Below are positions 25,985 to 34,446 of a DNA stretch of 64,000 bases, piece by piece. The notes under the pieces are model-generated. The model worked only from the letters and a program-made list of their open reading frames with translations, was not told the DNA's origin and made no database searches. Source of the stretch: Myxococcales bacterium (GTDB taxonomy: Bacteria > Myxococcota_A > Polyangia > Polyangiales > Polyangiaceae). A program made the translations under genes and the position numbers. Location of the stretch: assembly GCA_004193285.1 (NCBI GenBank), contig SECP01000036.1, positions 31,322-95,321 of the forward strand, given 5' to 3'. Within the stretch, counting starts at the first letter, position 1, and every line of letters begins with the position of its first letter.

Positions 25985-27322
25985 TCAGCCGCCCAAACGG
26001 GCGCGACGCGCGGCGAGGATCCTAGCGAACGAGCGCAGCTCGACCTCGGTCGCCGTCAGCCCGGTTTGCTCGATGTCCGCCAGGTCGATCGCGCCGCAGT
26101 TGTAGGCCCGCAGGAAGTAGTTCAGCAGCCCCTGCCCGGTCGCGGCGTCGTCGAACACGTCCCCCACCAGCGTGGCTTGCGCGGCTTTGTCGATGAAATT
26201 TTTGAGCCGTTCGCCCGCGCTCTTCAAGCTTTCCAGAAAGAAAGCATAGCAAGCCGCGTAGCGCACCGGGAGCTGAGCCGGATGCAGATCCCAGCCCTGG
26301 TAGAAGCCGCCTTCGAGCGAGTGGCGGATGTGGCGATGCGAGAGCTGCCAGGCGCCGTGAACCGCGGCGCGGTTCTCCTCGGCTTGCGCGGCGCTGAGCC
26401 CCTGACCGCGGTGAACCGGGACCGGCATCACGTTCGTCGCGCCGTCCGACAGAAAAACACCAGTGCCTGCGAAGGAGAGGAGCATCAGCCCCTTGGCGAG
26501 ATCACACATCGGGTGATCCATCGCTTGCAGCGCGGCGGTGATGTTGCAGGAAGCCGTGAAGTCGTAGGTACCGAGGTGCGCTCCCACGCACCTCCCGGCG
26601 CTCGCTGCGAGCAGCGCCGGCATCGGGCAGTAGCCGTCCGGCCCGATGATGGCCTGCGTGGTCTCGATCATCAGCTCGAAGCGGAGAGCGCCCTCGGACA
26701 GACCGTGCCGCTGCTCCAGCAGTGATAGAAGCCGCACGAGCGCTTGGGGTTGCTCGGGGATTTGTACCTTGGGCAGCGTGACCACGAAATTCCGAGGCAG
26801 CTCACCGCCTGTCGCCGCCAGCAGCGCATCGATGAAGAGCTCCAGCGTTCGGGCGCCTCGGAGCGCCCACTCTTCCCCGAACGATTTGATGCGGATGCCG
26901 ATGAAGGGCGGCAAAATGCCAAGCTTCATCCCTCGCGCCAGCTCTCCTGCTGCCCTCTGCGCGGTCTCGTCTTCTTCTGCATCCGGGCGAGCCCCGAACC
27001 CGTCCTCGAAGTCGATGCGAAAGTCCTCCACCGCCTCGCGCTGGAGCTTTGCCGTGACGCGGGCGTGCACTGTCTCCGCCAAGTGTTGGGGAAAGCCGAC
27101 GCCCGCAGCGAGCTCTGCGGGCGCTCGACCGTAAGCCTCCAGGCTCGCCAGGGCGAGCTCCCCGAGGCGCCGGGTAGTCTCCGCCTTGTAGAGCTGAGCG
27201 CCGCCGTAAACGGTGTGAACCGGCTGCCGCGCCGCGCGGTCCCCCGGGTAGGTTTGGGCAAGCTTTCGGTTCGCGCTTGCGAGCGCCGCAAACACGCTGG
27301 CGGCTTCGGTCGAGAGGCTCAT
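25985..27322 (-). CDS. CitE/HpcH-like aldolase-fold protein (DUF6986 type)
   Basis: The protein reads EDFRIDFEDGFG, then IGIRIKSFGEEW, ELMIETTQAIIG and HLGTYDFTASCNITA, a beta/alpha-barrel layout with acidic metal-type ligands as in HpcH/HpaI aldolases, citrate lyase beta and malate synthases. I recall close relatives as DUF6986. The N-terminus YPGDRAARQPVHTVYGGAQLYKAETTRRLGE is distinctive. It sits three bases from uraH in the purine operon. A role on glyoxylate or a ring-opening product is plausible but is inference. Confidence 0.72.
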   Translation of the reverse strand: MSLSTEAASVFAALASANRKLAQTYPGDRAARQPVHTVYGGAQLYKAETTRRLGELALASLEAYGRAPAELAAGVGFPQHLAETVHARVTAKLQREAVEDFRIDFEDGFGARPDAEEDETAQRAAGELARGMKLGILPPFIGIRIKSFGEEWALRGARTLELFIDALLAATGGELPRNFVVTLPKVQIPEQPQALVRLLSLLEQRHGLSEGALRFELMIETTQAIIGPDGYCPMPALLAASAGRCVGAHLGTYDFTASCNITAALQAMDHPMCDLAKGLMLLSFAGTGVFLSDGATNVMPVPVHRGQGLSAAQAEENRAAVHGAWQLSHRHIRHSLEGGFYQGWDLHPAQLPVRYAACYAFFLESLKSAGERLKNFIDKAAQATLVGDVFDDAATGQGLLNYFLRAYNCGAIDLADIEQTGLTATEVELRSFARILAARRARLGG

Positions 27323-27325
27323 GGC

Positions 27326-27664
27326 TCAGCTTCCGCGGTAGGTGGTGTAACCAAACGGGCTCAACAAGAGGGGCACGTGGTAATTCTGATTCGCGTCCGC
27401 CACGAAGAGCTCGAGGGTGATGCGCTGAAAGAATGTCTCGCGCGCAGCGGCGCGAAAGTAGTCGTTCGTCTCGAACGTGAGGACATACGAGCCGACGGCC
27501 AGCAACGCCTCGGGTGCGAGCTGGCGCACGCGCCCGTCTGCATCGGTGATGCTGCGGCCGAGCTCGCGAGAGACGCTGCCCTCACGCACGCTCAAGCTGA
27601 CGGGAATGCCCGCCGCTGGCTTGCCGAGTGACGTGTCCAGAACGTGGGTCGTGATACCGGGCAT
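27326..27664 (-). CDS. uraH: 5-hydroxyisourate hydrolase
   Basis: Transthyretin-like enzyme that hydrolyses 5-hydroxyisourate to OHCU. The N-terminal ITTHVLDTSLGKPAAGIPV and the C-terminal tetrapeptide YRGS are the defining features. Conserved DADGRV is also present. At 112 residues it has no signal peptide, so it is cytosolic. It lies eight bases after the allantoicase-OHCU decarboxylase gene. Confidence 0.97.
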   Translation of the reverse strand: MPGITTHVLDTSLGKPAAGIPVSLSVREGSVSRELGRSITDADGRVRQLAPEALLAVGSYVLTFETNDYFRAAARETFFQRITLELFVADANQNYHVPLLLSPFGYTTYRGS

Positions 27665-27672
27665 GGTGAGGC

Positions 27673-29232
27673 CTACAGCTTTTCTAGCCTAAGTTGCGTG
27701 ATTTTGGCCTGCTCGGCGGCCGCGAGCACGATTTCGAGCTCCGGAGAGTGGAGGAGCCGTTGTTCGAGCAACCCGAGCATCTCCTCCGCGCTCTTTCCGG
27801 TCGCGCAGACGATGAAGGCGTAGCCGAAGCGCTCGCGGTACGCTTGGTTCTGTCGACGCAAAGCGACCAGGGTTTCTTCGCTGGCGGACGCCGCGCCCGC
27901 TTGCTCGCTTCGAGAGAGTTCGGCGGTGCGGGAGAACTTTCGCCGCAGCTCGTCCAGATCCGACCCGATCTCGGGGTGGTGGGAGAAGGCTTCGAGGTAG
28001 TCGCGGGCTTGCAGCGAACGCCACGCGTCCGCCGCCGCTTGGAGTAGCGCTCGCGCGGACGAAAAGGGGCGCGCGGCGACCATCGCTTCTACCCAGCGCG
28101 CGGCGCCGCAGCACCGCGAAAGAGCGTCCCGCGCGTCGGCTTCGGTCGCGGAGTTGAGCCGGTCGAGGGCCTCGGTGCTCGGCCGGGCAGGCTCCGCGCT
28201 GCGCTCCCCCCAGACTCGCAACCTGCTGACGCCGCCATCCGGAAAAATCCGCAGCCGCACGTGGCTCACGGCGCTTTCGCCCGCGCTCAGCTCCGCGCCG
28301 GCGAAGAAATGCCGGTCGTCGGCGCGCAAGCGCGACTCCTCGAGCAAGGGACGCCAGGCATCCGTCGCCACCAAATCGCTCGGGCGAGCGCCCTCCGCGT
28401 CGATCATGTCGATCGCGCAGCGCTCGGGGAAGTTGCCCTTGAAGTGATTCGTGTCGACCTCGATGACGCGCGGGGCGCCCCGCGCGGCGAGCGCAATGAC
28501 GATCCAATCGTGACCGGGGCCACGACGGCGGCGAGTCTCCCAGCCGGACCCCATGTTCGCGGCGCGACCGGGCAACAGCAGGTTGTTCATGCCGCCGAAG
28601 TGCGCGTCCGAGCACGCGAGCGCGAGCGCGCCGTTCTCGAGCGCGGCCAAGTCGAACCAATCCGGGCTCACATGGGCGCGCGACGCGTCATCCAGGCGAG
28701 GCGTCCGCCAGCTCGGAGCGACCTTGCCATACGCGCGAAAGCGCGCGACTCCTCCATCCGGAAAGATGTTCAGGCGCAGATGGCTGACGACGCCGGCCGC
28801 TCTCGGCACGAAGAGGTTGTGCGAGCCGGGCAGCAGCGGCGCCTGCGCCAAGAGCTCCTGAAAAGGCCCCTGCATGACCTCTGCCGCGGACGCTTGCGCC
28901 GGGGCGAAGGTCCCCTCCACCGACGCAAACGCCGGGTGATTGCCGATGAAATGCGCGGTATCGATGTCCAGAGCGGCGACCTCGCCCGGCACGCCCAGGC
29001 GCACGAGGCAGTAGTCGTGCCCGGGGCCGCGCTTGCGACGGCTCTCCCAGCCATCCATCCACTTGCCGCGCTCCGTGTATTTGCCGGGGACGAACACCGC
29101 GGGCCCGGCCGCGAGCATACTTTGCGCGCTGGCGAAGAAGTCATCGCTCGTCGCCAGCGCCTCGCCGCCGAGCTCGGCGGAAGCCAAATCGATGAGCCCG
29201 TTGAAGCTGGCGGCTCGTGCTTCTTGACTCAC
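27673..29232 (-). CDS. Allantoicase - OHCU decarboxylase fusion
   Basis: Residues about 1-340 are allantoicase, with the two homologous repeats clear: GWESRRKRGPGHDYCLVRLG and GWETRRRRGPGHDWIVIALA, each followed by a FxGN-type loop (HFIGNHP, HFKGNFP) and HLRLNIFPDGG or HVRLRIFPDGG. Residues about 350-519 are OHCU decarboxylase: CCGAARWVEAMVAARPF, the catalytic HHPEIG, QNQAYRERFGYAFIVCATG. The fused protein would do the third and the fifth steps of urate breakdown (OHCU to S-allantoin, allantoate to ureidoglycolate). GTG 29232 overlaps the allB stop (GTGA). Confidence 0.92.
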   Translation of the reverse strand: MSQEARAASFNGLIDLASAELGGEALATSDDFFASAQSMLAAGPAVFVPGKYTERGKWMDGWESRRKRGPGHDYCLVRLGVPGEVAALDIDTAHFIGNHPAFASVEGTFAPAQASAAEVMQGPFQELLAQAPLLPGSHNLFVPRAAGVVSHLRLNIFPDGGVARFRAYGKVAPSWRTPRLDDASRAHVSPDWFDLAALENGALALACSDAHFGGMNNLLLPGRAANMGSGWETRRRRGPGHDWIVIALAARGAPRVIEVDTNHFKGNFPERCAIDMIDAEGARPSDLVATDAWRPLLEESRLRADDRHFFAGAELSAGESAVSHVRLRIFPDGGVSRLRVWGERSAEPARPSTEALDRLNSATEADARDALSRCCGAARWVEAMVAARPFSSARALLQAAADAWRSLQARDYLEAFSHHPEIGSDLDELRRKFSRTAELSRSEQAGAASASEETLVALRRQNQAYRERFGYAFIVCATGKSAEEMLGLLEQRLLHSPELEIVLAAAEQAKITQLRLEKL

Positions 29233-30572
29233 TCGGGGGCTCCGCGATGCAAGAGGTGGATGCCCCGGGGCGCTCCCGGGTGCACCTGACCATCGTACAC
29301 GCAGGTGCCGCGGAGGAGCGTCGCGTGCACGCGACCGAGCAATTTTTGCCCCAAGTAGGGCGACACTTTGTGACGAAAGAAGAGCTGCTCCGGCGAGACG
29401 AGTCGCTCTTCTTCCGGGTCGAGCACCACCAAGTCCGCGTCGAGCCCGGCCGCGATACGGCCCTTTCGCGTCGAAAGCCCGGCAAATTCGGCGGGCGCGG
29501 CGCTCATCCAGTGAAAGAGCTCGGCGAGCCCAGCCCCGCGGCGGCGCGCTTCTGTCCACACCGCGGGCAGGCCGAGCTGAAGCGACGCGATACCGCCCCA
29601 GGCCGCTTCGAAGTCTCCGCTGTCCGCGAGCTTCAAGCTCGGTGAGCAAGGGCTATGGTCCGTGATCACGAAGTCGATCACTCCCTCCAGCAGCGCAGCC
29701 CACAGCGCGTCGCGGTTCTTGGCGTCCCTGATCGGCGGAGCGCACTTGTAGAACGTGGCGCCGTCCGGGATCGACTCCGCTTGCAAGCACAAGTAGTGCG
29801 GACACGTCTCAACCGTGATGGGTAGGCCCTCGGCCTTGGCAGCGCGGAGCAGCGGTACGCTGGAAGCGGACGAGAGGTGGACGATGTGCACCGGGCAGCG
29901 TGTCTCGCGGCACAGCTCGACCAGCAGCTTGATCGCCTCGTCTTCCCAAGCTGCGGGCCGTGACGCCAGATAGCGCCCGTAGGTGCGGCGGTCATCGCTG
30001 GTCACCTCCGCGCCAAGATCCAACTCGGCGTGGGCGAGCAGCGGCAAGCCAGCGTCGCGCAACACCGGCATCGCCTCGCGGAGATCCGCGGCGGTGGTGT
30101 TCGGGAACTCGTCGATGCCGGAGTGCACCAAGAATGCCTTGCAGCCGAGCACGCCGCCGGCGGCGAGCGCGCCCAGCTCCGCGCCGTTGCCAGGCACGAC
30201 CCCGCCCCAAAACCCTACGTCTACCCGGCACTTTCCCGCGCTGGCGGCTTTCTTTTGCTCGAGCGCGGCCGCGGTCGTCGTCACCGGTAGGGAGTTCAGC
30301 GGCATGTCGACCAAGGCGGTGACTCCACCCGCGGCGGCGGCGCGAGTCGCGGTGTCGAAGCCCTCCCACTCCGTGCGCCCGGGCTCGTTCACGTGCACGT
30401 GGCAATCCACGAGCCCGGGTCCAATCACGCGATCCCCGAAGTCTATGGCGGCGGCCACCCGGCGCGGGCCAAGCACCACCTCCGCGATGCGCTCGCCTTC
30501 CACGAGCACGGTTGCTTCTTGCACACCGCCCGGCAGCACGACGCGAGAGCTACGGTATGCGGTCACGCTCAT
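29229..30572 (-). CDS. allB: Allantoinase
   Basis: Cyclic amidohydrolase opening allantoin to allantoate. Metal and catalytic motifs are DCHVHVNEPGRTEWEGF, the carboxylated-lysine site GCKAFLVHSG, LLAHAELD, VHIVHLSS, and ITDHSPCSP. The length, 447 residues, is usual. ATG 30572 overlaps the flavoprotein stop (ATGA). It precedes the allantoicase fusion in the same transcription unit. Confidence 0.95.
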   Translation of the reverse strand: MSVTAYRSSRVVLPGGVQEATVLVEGERIAEVVLGPRRVAAAIDFGDRVIGPGLVDCHVHVNEPGRTEWEGFDTATRAAAAGGVTALVDMPLNSLPVTTTAAALEQKKAASAGKCRVDVGFWGGVVPGNGAELGALAAGGVLGCKAFLVHSGIDEFPNTTAADLREAMPVLRDAGLPLLAHAELDLGAEVTSDDRRTYGRYLASRPAAWEDEAIKLLVELCRETRCPVHIVHLSSASSVPLLRAAKAEGLPITVETCPHYLCLQAESIPDGATFYKCAPPIRDAKNRDALWAALLEGVIDFVITDHSPCSPSLKLADSGDFEAAWGGIASLQLGLPAVWTEARRRGAGLAELFHWMSAAPAEFAGLSTRKGRIAAGLDADLVVLDPEEERLVSPEQLFFRHKVSPYLGQKLLGRVHATLLRGTCVYDGQVHPGAPRGIHLLHRGAPE

Positions 30573-32002
30573 TGAAACTCCGCTTCTTCGAAGGTCCGCA
30601 GCGATTGGTAGTGAGCGGCGCTGTCCTCCACGAACAGGGAGCGGGTGATACCGGACACCAGGCGCGCGGCCGAGTACTTCAACCCCGAGATGCTGGCGCC
30701 GCCGAAGCCCATGCTCAAGAGCCCGCCGAACGTGTAGTTGTAGAGGTAGTTCAGGTACGGCGCCTCGCCGGGCGACCGCTCCGTGAACTCGAACCCTGGC
30801 CCGAGGTAGGGGTGGCGCAGCAAGTCCTCACTTTGCTCCTCCGCCGGCGGTTCGTAACGGTCTGCCCAGCGCGCGATGTGCTGCTCGACCCGGGCGAGCT
30901 CGGGCCGCGCGGCAAGGTCCGTCACGAAGCCCGTCGCGACGATCACGAAATCCGCGGTGATGACGCCGGAGCTGGTGACGATCTCCACCGCGTCCTCGCG
31001 CGCCCGCAGCGATTGAAAGCCGGAGCCGGCGTGGAGAAAGAAGCCTGGCTGCTGCTGCGCCCGCGCCAACGTATCCGCCGGCGGCAGCTGGCCCATACGC
31101 AAAATCTGCAAAATAAAGCGCCACTTTTCGGCGTCCGGAAGATCGGCGTGGTGCTTCAGGAAACCGACGAACTCCGCCCAGCGGTACGCGTTGACGTTGA
31201 CGAGCTTCTGCCGGCGAAACAGCAGCCGCACCTCCGCCGCCCCGTGCTCGAGCGCGGTGGCCGCGTTGTCGAACGCGGAAGCTCCGGCGCCGAGCACCGC
31301 GACCCGCCGGCCGCGCAGCGCCTCGAAATCGATGGCGTCGCGGGTGTGCGAGTACAGGTGCTCAGGTAACGCGTCTTTGACCGCCGCCGGCACCCGCCAT
31401 TCACCGGAGCCGTCGATGCCGGTCGCGAGCACGACTCGCCGCGCCAAGAGCGAACGGGGCCCGGCCCTCCCCTCGCAAGGCACGACGAAGCAGCGCTCCG
31501 CTTCGTCCCACTCCACGGCGCCGACCCGCGTTTCCGGCTCGACGGGGATGCCCAAGGTCACTCGGTACCAAGCGAGGTAGCGCGCCCACAGCTCCTTGGG
31601 GATGAGGCCCAGCGCCTCCCAGCTTCCGTCGCCGAACTGCGCTTCGTAGTACGCCCGAGGAGTGAGGCTCGGAACGCCCAGGTCTGGGCCCGTGAGGTAC
31701 TTGGGGGTGCGCAGCGTTCGCATCCGCGCGAAGTTCAGCCACGGGCCGGCGTGGTCCAGCTCGTTTTGGTCCACGACGAGCACGCTGCCTACTCGCTCGC
31801 GCGAAAGACCGAACGCCGTGGTCAGGCCGCTCTGGCCGCCGCCGACGATGATCACGTCGTAGATGGTCGCGCCGGAGCGCGACTTCCGCGGAGTGACCCA
31901 GGGCCGCCGCGGGTAATCCAGCAGCTCCAGCTCGCGCCGGACCTGACGACTGAGCGAATCCAGCCCCGACGGCGGCACAGGCACATCCATGCTCGAGCTC
32001 AA
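30569..32002 (-). CDS. FAD/NAD(P)-dependent monooxygenase-like protein, candidate urate hydroxylase
   Basis: Two dinucleotide-binding motifs are present: IIVGGGQSGLTTAFGLSRE (FAD) and VAVLGAGASAFDNAATALE (NAD(P)), with VVLATGIDGSGEW and DFVIVATGFVTDLA as the ATG-type linkers. This is a flavin monooxygenase/N-hydroxylase-like fold, not cofactor-free uricase. It opens the urate operon and is coupled to allB by a four-base overlap. Because uraH needs 5-hydroxyisourate and no uricase is visible, I infer it may hydroxylate urate. HpyO is a described flavoprotein urate hydroxylase unrelated to HpxO; I cannot compare sequences here. The start may be ATG 31990. Confidence 0.75.
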   Translation of the reverse strand: MSSSMDVPVPPSGLDSLSRQVRRELELLDYPRRPWVTPRKSRSGATIYDVIIVGGGQSGLTTAFGLSRERVGSVLVVDQNELDHAGPWLNFARMRTLRTPKYLTGPDLGVPSLTPRAYYEAQFGDGSWEALGLIPKELWARYLAWYRVTLGIPVEPETRVGAVEWDEAERCFVVPCEGRAGPRSLLARRVVLATGIDGSGEWRVPAAVKDALPEHLYSHTRDAIDFEALRGRRVAVLGAGASAFDNAATALEHGAAEVRLLFRRQKLVNVNAYRWAEFVGFLKHHADLPDAEKWRFILQILRMGQLPPADTLARAQQQPGFFLHAGSGFQSLRAREDAVEIVTSSGVITADFVIVATGFVTDLAARPELARVEQHIARWADRYEPPAEEQSEDLLRHPYLGPGFEFTERSPGEAPYLNYLYNYTFGGLLSMGFGGASISGLKYSAARLVSGITRSLFVEDSAAHYQSLRTFEEAEFQ

Positions 32003-32262
32003 GGTATCACCCAGATCTCGAGTCGAGGATGTTTTCGGCCCGTTGCCTCCAGCGAAACAAACGGCGCGCGGCCCCCCTCTCCGCGCTCTTCCGGGTCATC
32101 TCGCGAGCGTCAGCTCTTGTCTTTGACCTTCCACGCGTTCTTCTTGGCCGCCCACCCTGAGATCCCCAACCCCCCCACCTCATACCAGGTCGCCGCTGAC
32201 GGCGGCTTGTACGTTCTTGCAGAGCCGCGTTACACCCTGACTAAACTGCTCGCGGCCGAGGA

Positions 32263-33432
32263 CTACCAACGCGGTTCGGACGGTGTGCGCTCCGGGTAGC
32301 CAAACAGGTGCCCCTGCATGAGGTCGCAACCGAGGCTCACCAGGGCGTCTCGCTCTTCTGGCGTCTCCACCCCTTCCACGACGCTCGTCATGCCCATCTC
32401 TCGGCACAGCATACCGATGGAGCCGACGAGCTTCTGCTTCACCGAGCTGCGGTCGACGCCCCGCGTCAAGCTCATGTCGAGCTTCACGATTTCGGGCTCG
32501 AGCAGCGCGAAGCTCGTGAGGCCGGCGTACCCCGCCCCCAAGTCGTCCACCGCGATGCGAAAGCCGAGCTTCCTCAGCTCCGCGATCCGGGGCTGGAGGT
32601 GTTCGATACCGCCAAGCGACGCGCGCTCCGTGACCTCCAGAACTACCCGATCGGCAAACGGCACGAGCGGCGAGCCCGGCGCGCTCAACAGTGGGTCGTT
32701 CAGATCCTGAGGGTGGAGGTTGACGAACAGTAGCGCGCCGCCGAGCGCCTCCACGCTCTCGGCCGCCCGCGCCCGAACGACGCGTCCCAGCTCGTTGAGC
32801 GCCCCTCCCCGCTCCGCCGCACCGAGGAGCTGGGACGGAGACCGGAAATCCGGGTGGCCGCTGCGCACCAAGGCTTCGTAGCCGTAAACGGAGCGCTTGC
32901 TCAGCGACACGATGGGTTGAAAGACGACCCAAAGCTCGTCCAGTACCTGCCGGAAGCTCGGGGAGAGGCCGAACTGCCGCGGCGTGGACTTGGCCCCGTG
33001 CAGCTCCAGCGCCTCGCGCTTGAGCAGCGCCAGGCGACGGAACTGAGAGGCCTGACTTACGGCCAGCGCGATCTCTTCGCCGTCGACCGGCTTGGGGAGG
33101 TAGCGGAAGACCCCTCGCTCGATGGCTTTGGTCGCGCTCTCCACGGAAGGTGCCCCGGTGATGAGCACGAACGGCAAGTCCGGATCGACCTCCCGGGCCG
33201 CGCCGAGCAAGTCTAGCCCCGACATCCCAGGCATGCCGATATCGCTCAGCACGACCGAGACGCCGCCCGCGCGGACTCGGGCGATCGCCGCCTCCGCGGC
33301 ATCGAAGGTCTCCACGTCGAAGTCACGCGCGAGTGAGCGTTGGAGGGCCAGGAGGATGCTCGGCTCGTCGTCCACGACGACCACGACCTCGGGGGGAAGA
33401 GGGAACGGCGGAAGGTATTCTTGCTCGGTCAT
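32263..33432 (-). CDS. Response regulator with EAL phosphodiesterase output
   Basis: The receiver has VVVVDDEPS, phosphorylation Asp64 (VVLSDIGMPGMSG), and Lys in YLPKPVDG. The EAL domain has YGYEALVR, NLHPQDL, VLEVTERAS, DDLGAGYAGL, KLDMSL and EGVETPEE. All main metal and general-base residues I know are present, so it should hydrolyse c-di-GMP. ATG 33432 gives the normal receiver length. The PAS gene ends 19 bases upstream, same strand, so they are likely one operon. Confidence 0.92.
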   Translation of the reverse strand: MTEQEYLPPFPLPPEVVVVVDDEPSILLALQRSLARDFDVETFDAAEAAIARVRAGGVSVVLSDIGMPGMSGLDLLGAAREVDPDLPFVLITGAPSVESATKAIERGVFRYLPKPVDGEEIALAVSQASQFRRLALLKREALELHGAKSTPRQFGLSPSFRQVLDELWVVFQPIVSLSKRSVYGYEALVRSGHPDFRSPSQLLGAAERGGALNELGRVVRARAAESVEALGGALLFVNLHPQDLNDPLLSAPGSPLVPFADRVVLEVTERASLGGIEHLQPRIAELRKLGFRIAVDDLGAGYAGLTSFALLEPEIVKLDMSLTRGVDRSSVKQKLVGSIGMLCREMGMTSVVEGVETPEERDALVSLGCDLMQGHLFGYPERTPSEPRW

Positions 33433-33451
33433 GGCGGGTTCGATCAGGCCC

Positions 33452-34387
33452 TCAGCTGCTCGGCAGCGTCCCTCGGCGGTCAGTCGCATCACCCAAAACG
33501 CAAACGAGCCCGGCGGGCTTGCCGGAAGCATCGCCGTAGCTGGAGAGCTCCAGCCACAAGCTTTGCGGGGGCGCACCGCCGACCTCCTGCTCGACGTGAA
33601 ATCGAGGAGCGCCGCCGTTCGACGCGATGGTGGCGAGCTCCAGCAAGTCTTCGCGGTGCTGCTCGGGGAAGAGCTCGAACAGCGATCGACCCACGCAGTC
33701 CCGACCGGAGCCTAGCAGGCGAGCGGCCGCGCCGTTCACGTAGCCGATGACGCCGTCCATGTCCGCGCACACCACGCCGGCCACCATGGCCCCGAGCACC
33801 TGCGCATTGCGCCGAGCAAACTCCTCCGACATCCGCTCGATATGGATGTCGCGCGCAGCACCGAAGACCCGTAGCGAGTGACCACGCAGGACGTCCGCGC
33901 TGGCCGTGAGCGCTACGAGCACCCAGCGGTAGCCGCCGCCGCGAGCGCGAACGCGCAAAGGGCAGGCCGCGATTTCGCCTGGCTCGCTCACCGAGCGCAC
34001 GAAGGCGGCGCGGGCTCGCCGAACGTCCTCCGGATGGAGCAGGGCGAGCCAGCGCCCGAGCCCCGGCACGCCTAGGTCCGGGGGGAGGTCGAGCTGAACC
34101 AGCTCCACCAGATCGCCGTGGGCGGTGATTCGCTCGGTTTTTACGTCCCAATCCCACCAGGCGGCTCGCTCCAAGGAGCTGAGCAGCTCGAGGCGGGCCC
34201 GGAGGGCCATGTTCTCAGCCGAAAGCTCGTCGCGTTGCTGCTCCAGGAGCGCGGTGGAAGTGGCAGCGCGCGGGACGTCCCCCGAGATGGGCGAGCCGTC
34301 CCGCGAGGACACTGGAGACGCCTGCTCCCGAGGCGCCGGCAGCGAGCTCAGCGAGGCACGGGGGGAAGAGCCCAACGAGCGCGTCAT
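33452..34387 (-). CDS. PAS-domain sensor protein without catalytic domain
   Basis: A short coiled coil (LLEQQRDELSAENMALRARLELLSSLE) precedes a PAS domain (AAWWDWDVKTERITAHGDLVELVQ ... RWVLVALTASADVLRGHSLRVFGAARDI) and a second PAS (NAQVLGAMVAGVVCADMDGVIGYVNGAAARLLG). There is no HisKA, GGDEF or HTH. It probably hands a ligand or redox state to another protein, perhaps the coupled EAL regulator. A short ORF overlaps its ATG. Confidence 0.8.
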   Translation of the reverse strand: MTRSLGSSPRASLSSLPAPREQASPVSSRDGSPISGDVPRAATSTALLEQQRDELSAENMALRARLELLSSLERAAWWDWDVKTERITAHGDLVELVQLDLPPDLGVPGLGRWLALLHPEDVRRARAAFVRSVSEPGEIAACPLRVRARGGGYRWVLVALTASADVLRGHSLRVFGAARDIHIERMSEEFARRNAQVLGAMVAGVVCADMDGVIGYVNGAAARLLGSGRDCVGRSLFELFPEQHREDLLELATIASNGGAPRFHVEQEVGGAPPQSLWLELSSYGDASGKPAGLVCVLGDATDRRGTLPSS

Positions 34388-34446
34388 GAGGACGACTCAG
34401 CAGGGCGGGGACACGGAACAACCTCCAACCATCGCGGACAACGCAT
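34384..34446 (-). CDS. Possible 20-codon upstream ORF coupled to the PAS gene
   Basis: ATG 34446 follows an AAAGGAGAG Shine-Dalgarno-like stretch (34451-34459) at an ordinary spacing. The ORF runs 20 codons and its TGA overlaps the PAS start as ATGA. A second ATG four bases earlier (34450) opens a 17-codon ORF in the PAS frame that stops nine bases before it. One of these could be a leader peptide controlling the PAS-EAL pair; coding is unproven. Confidence 0.3.
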   Translation of the reverse strand: MRCPRWLEVVPCPRPAESSS

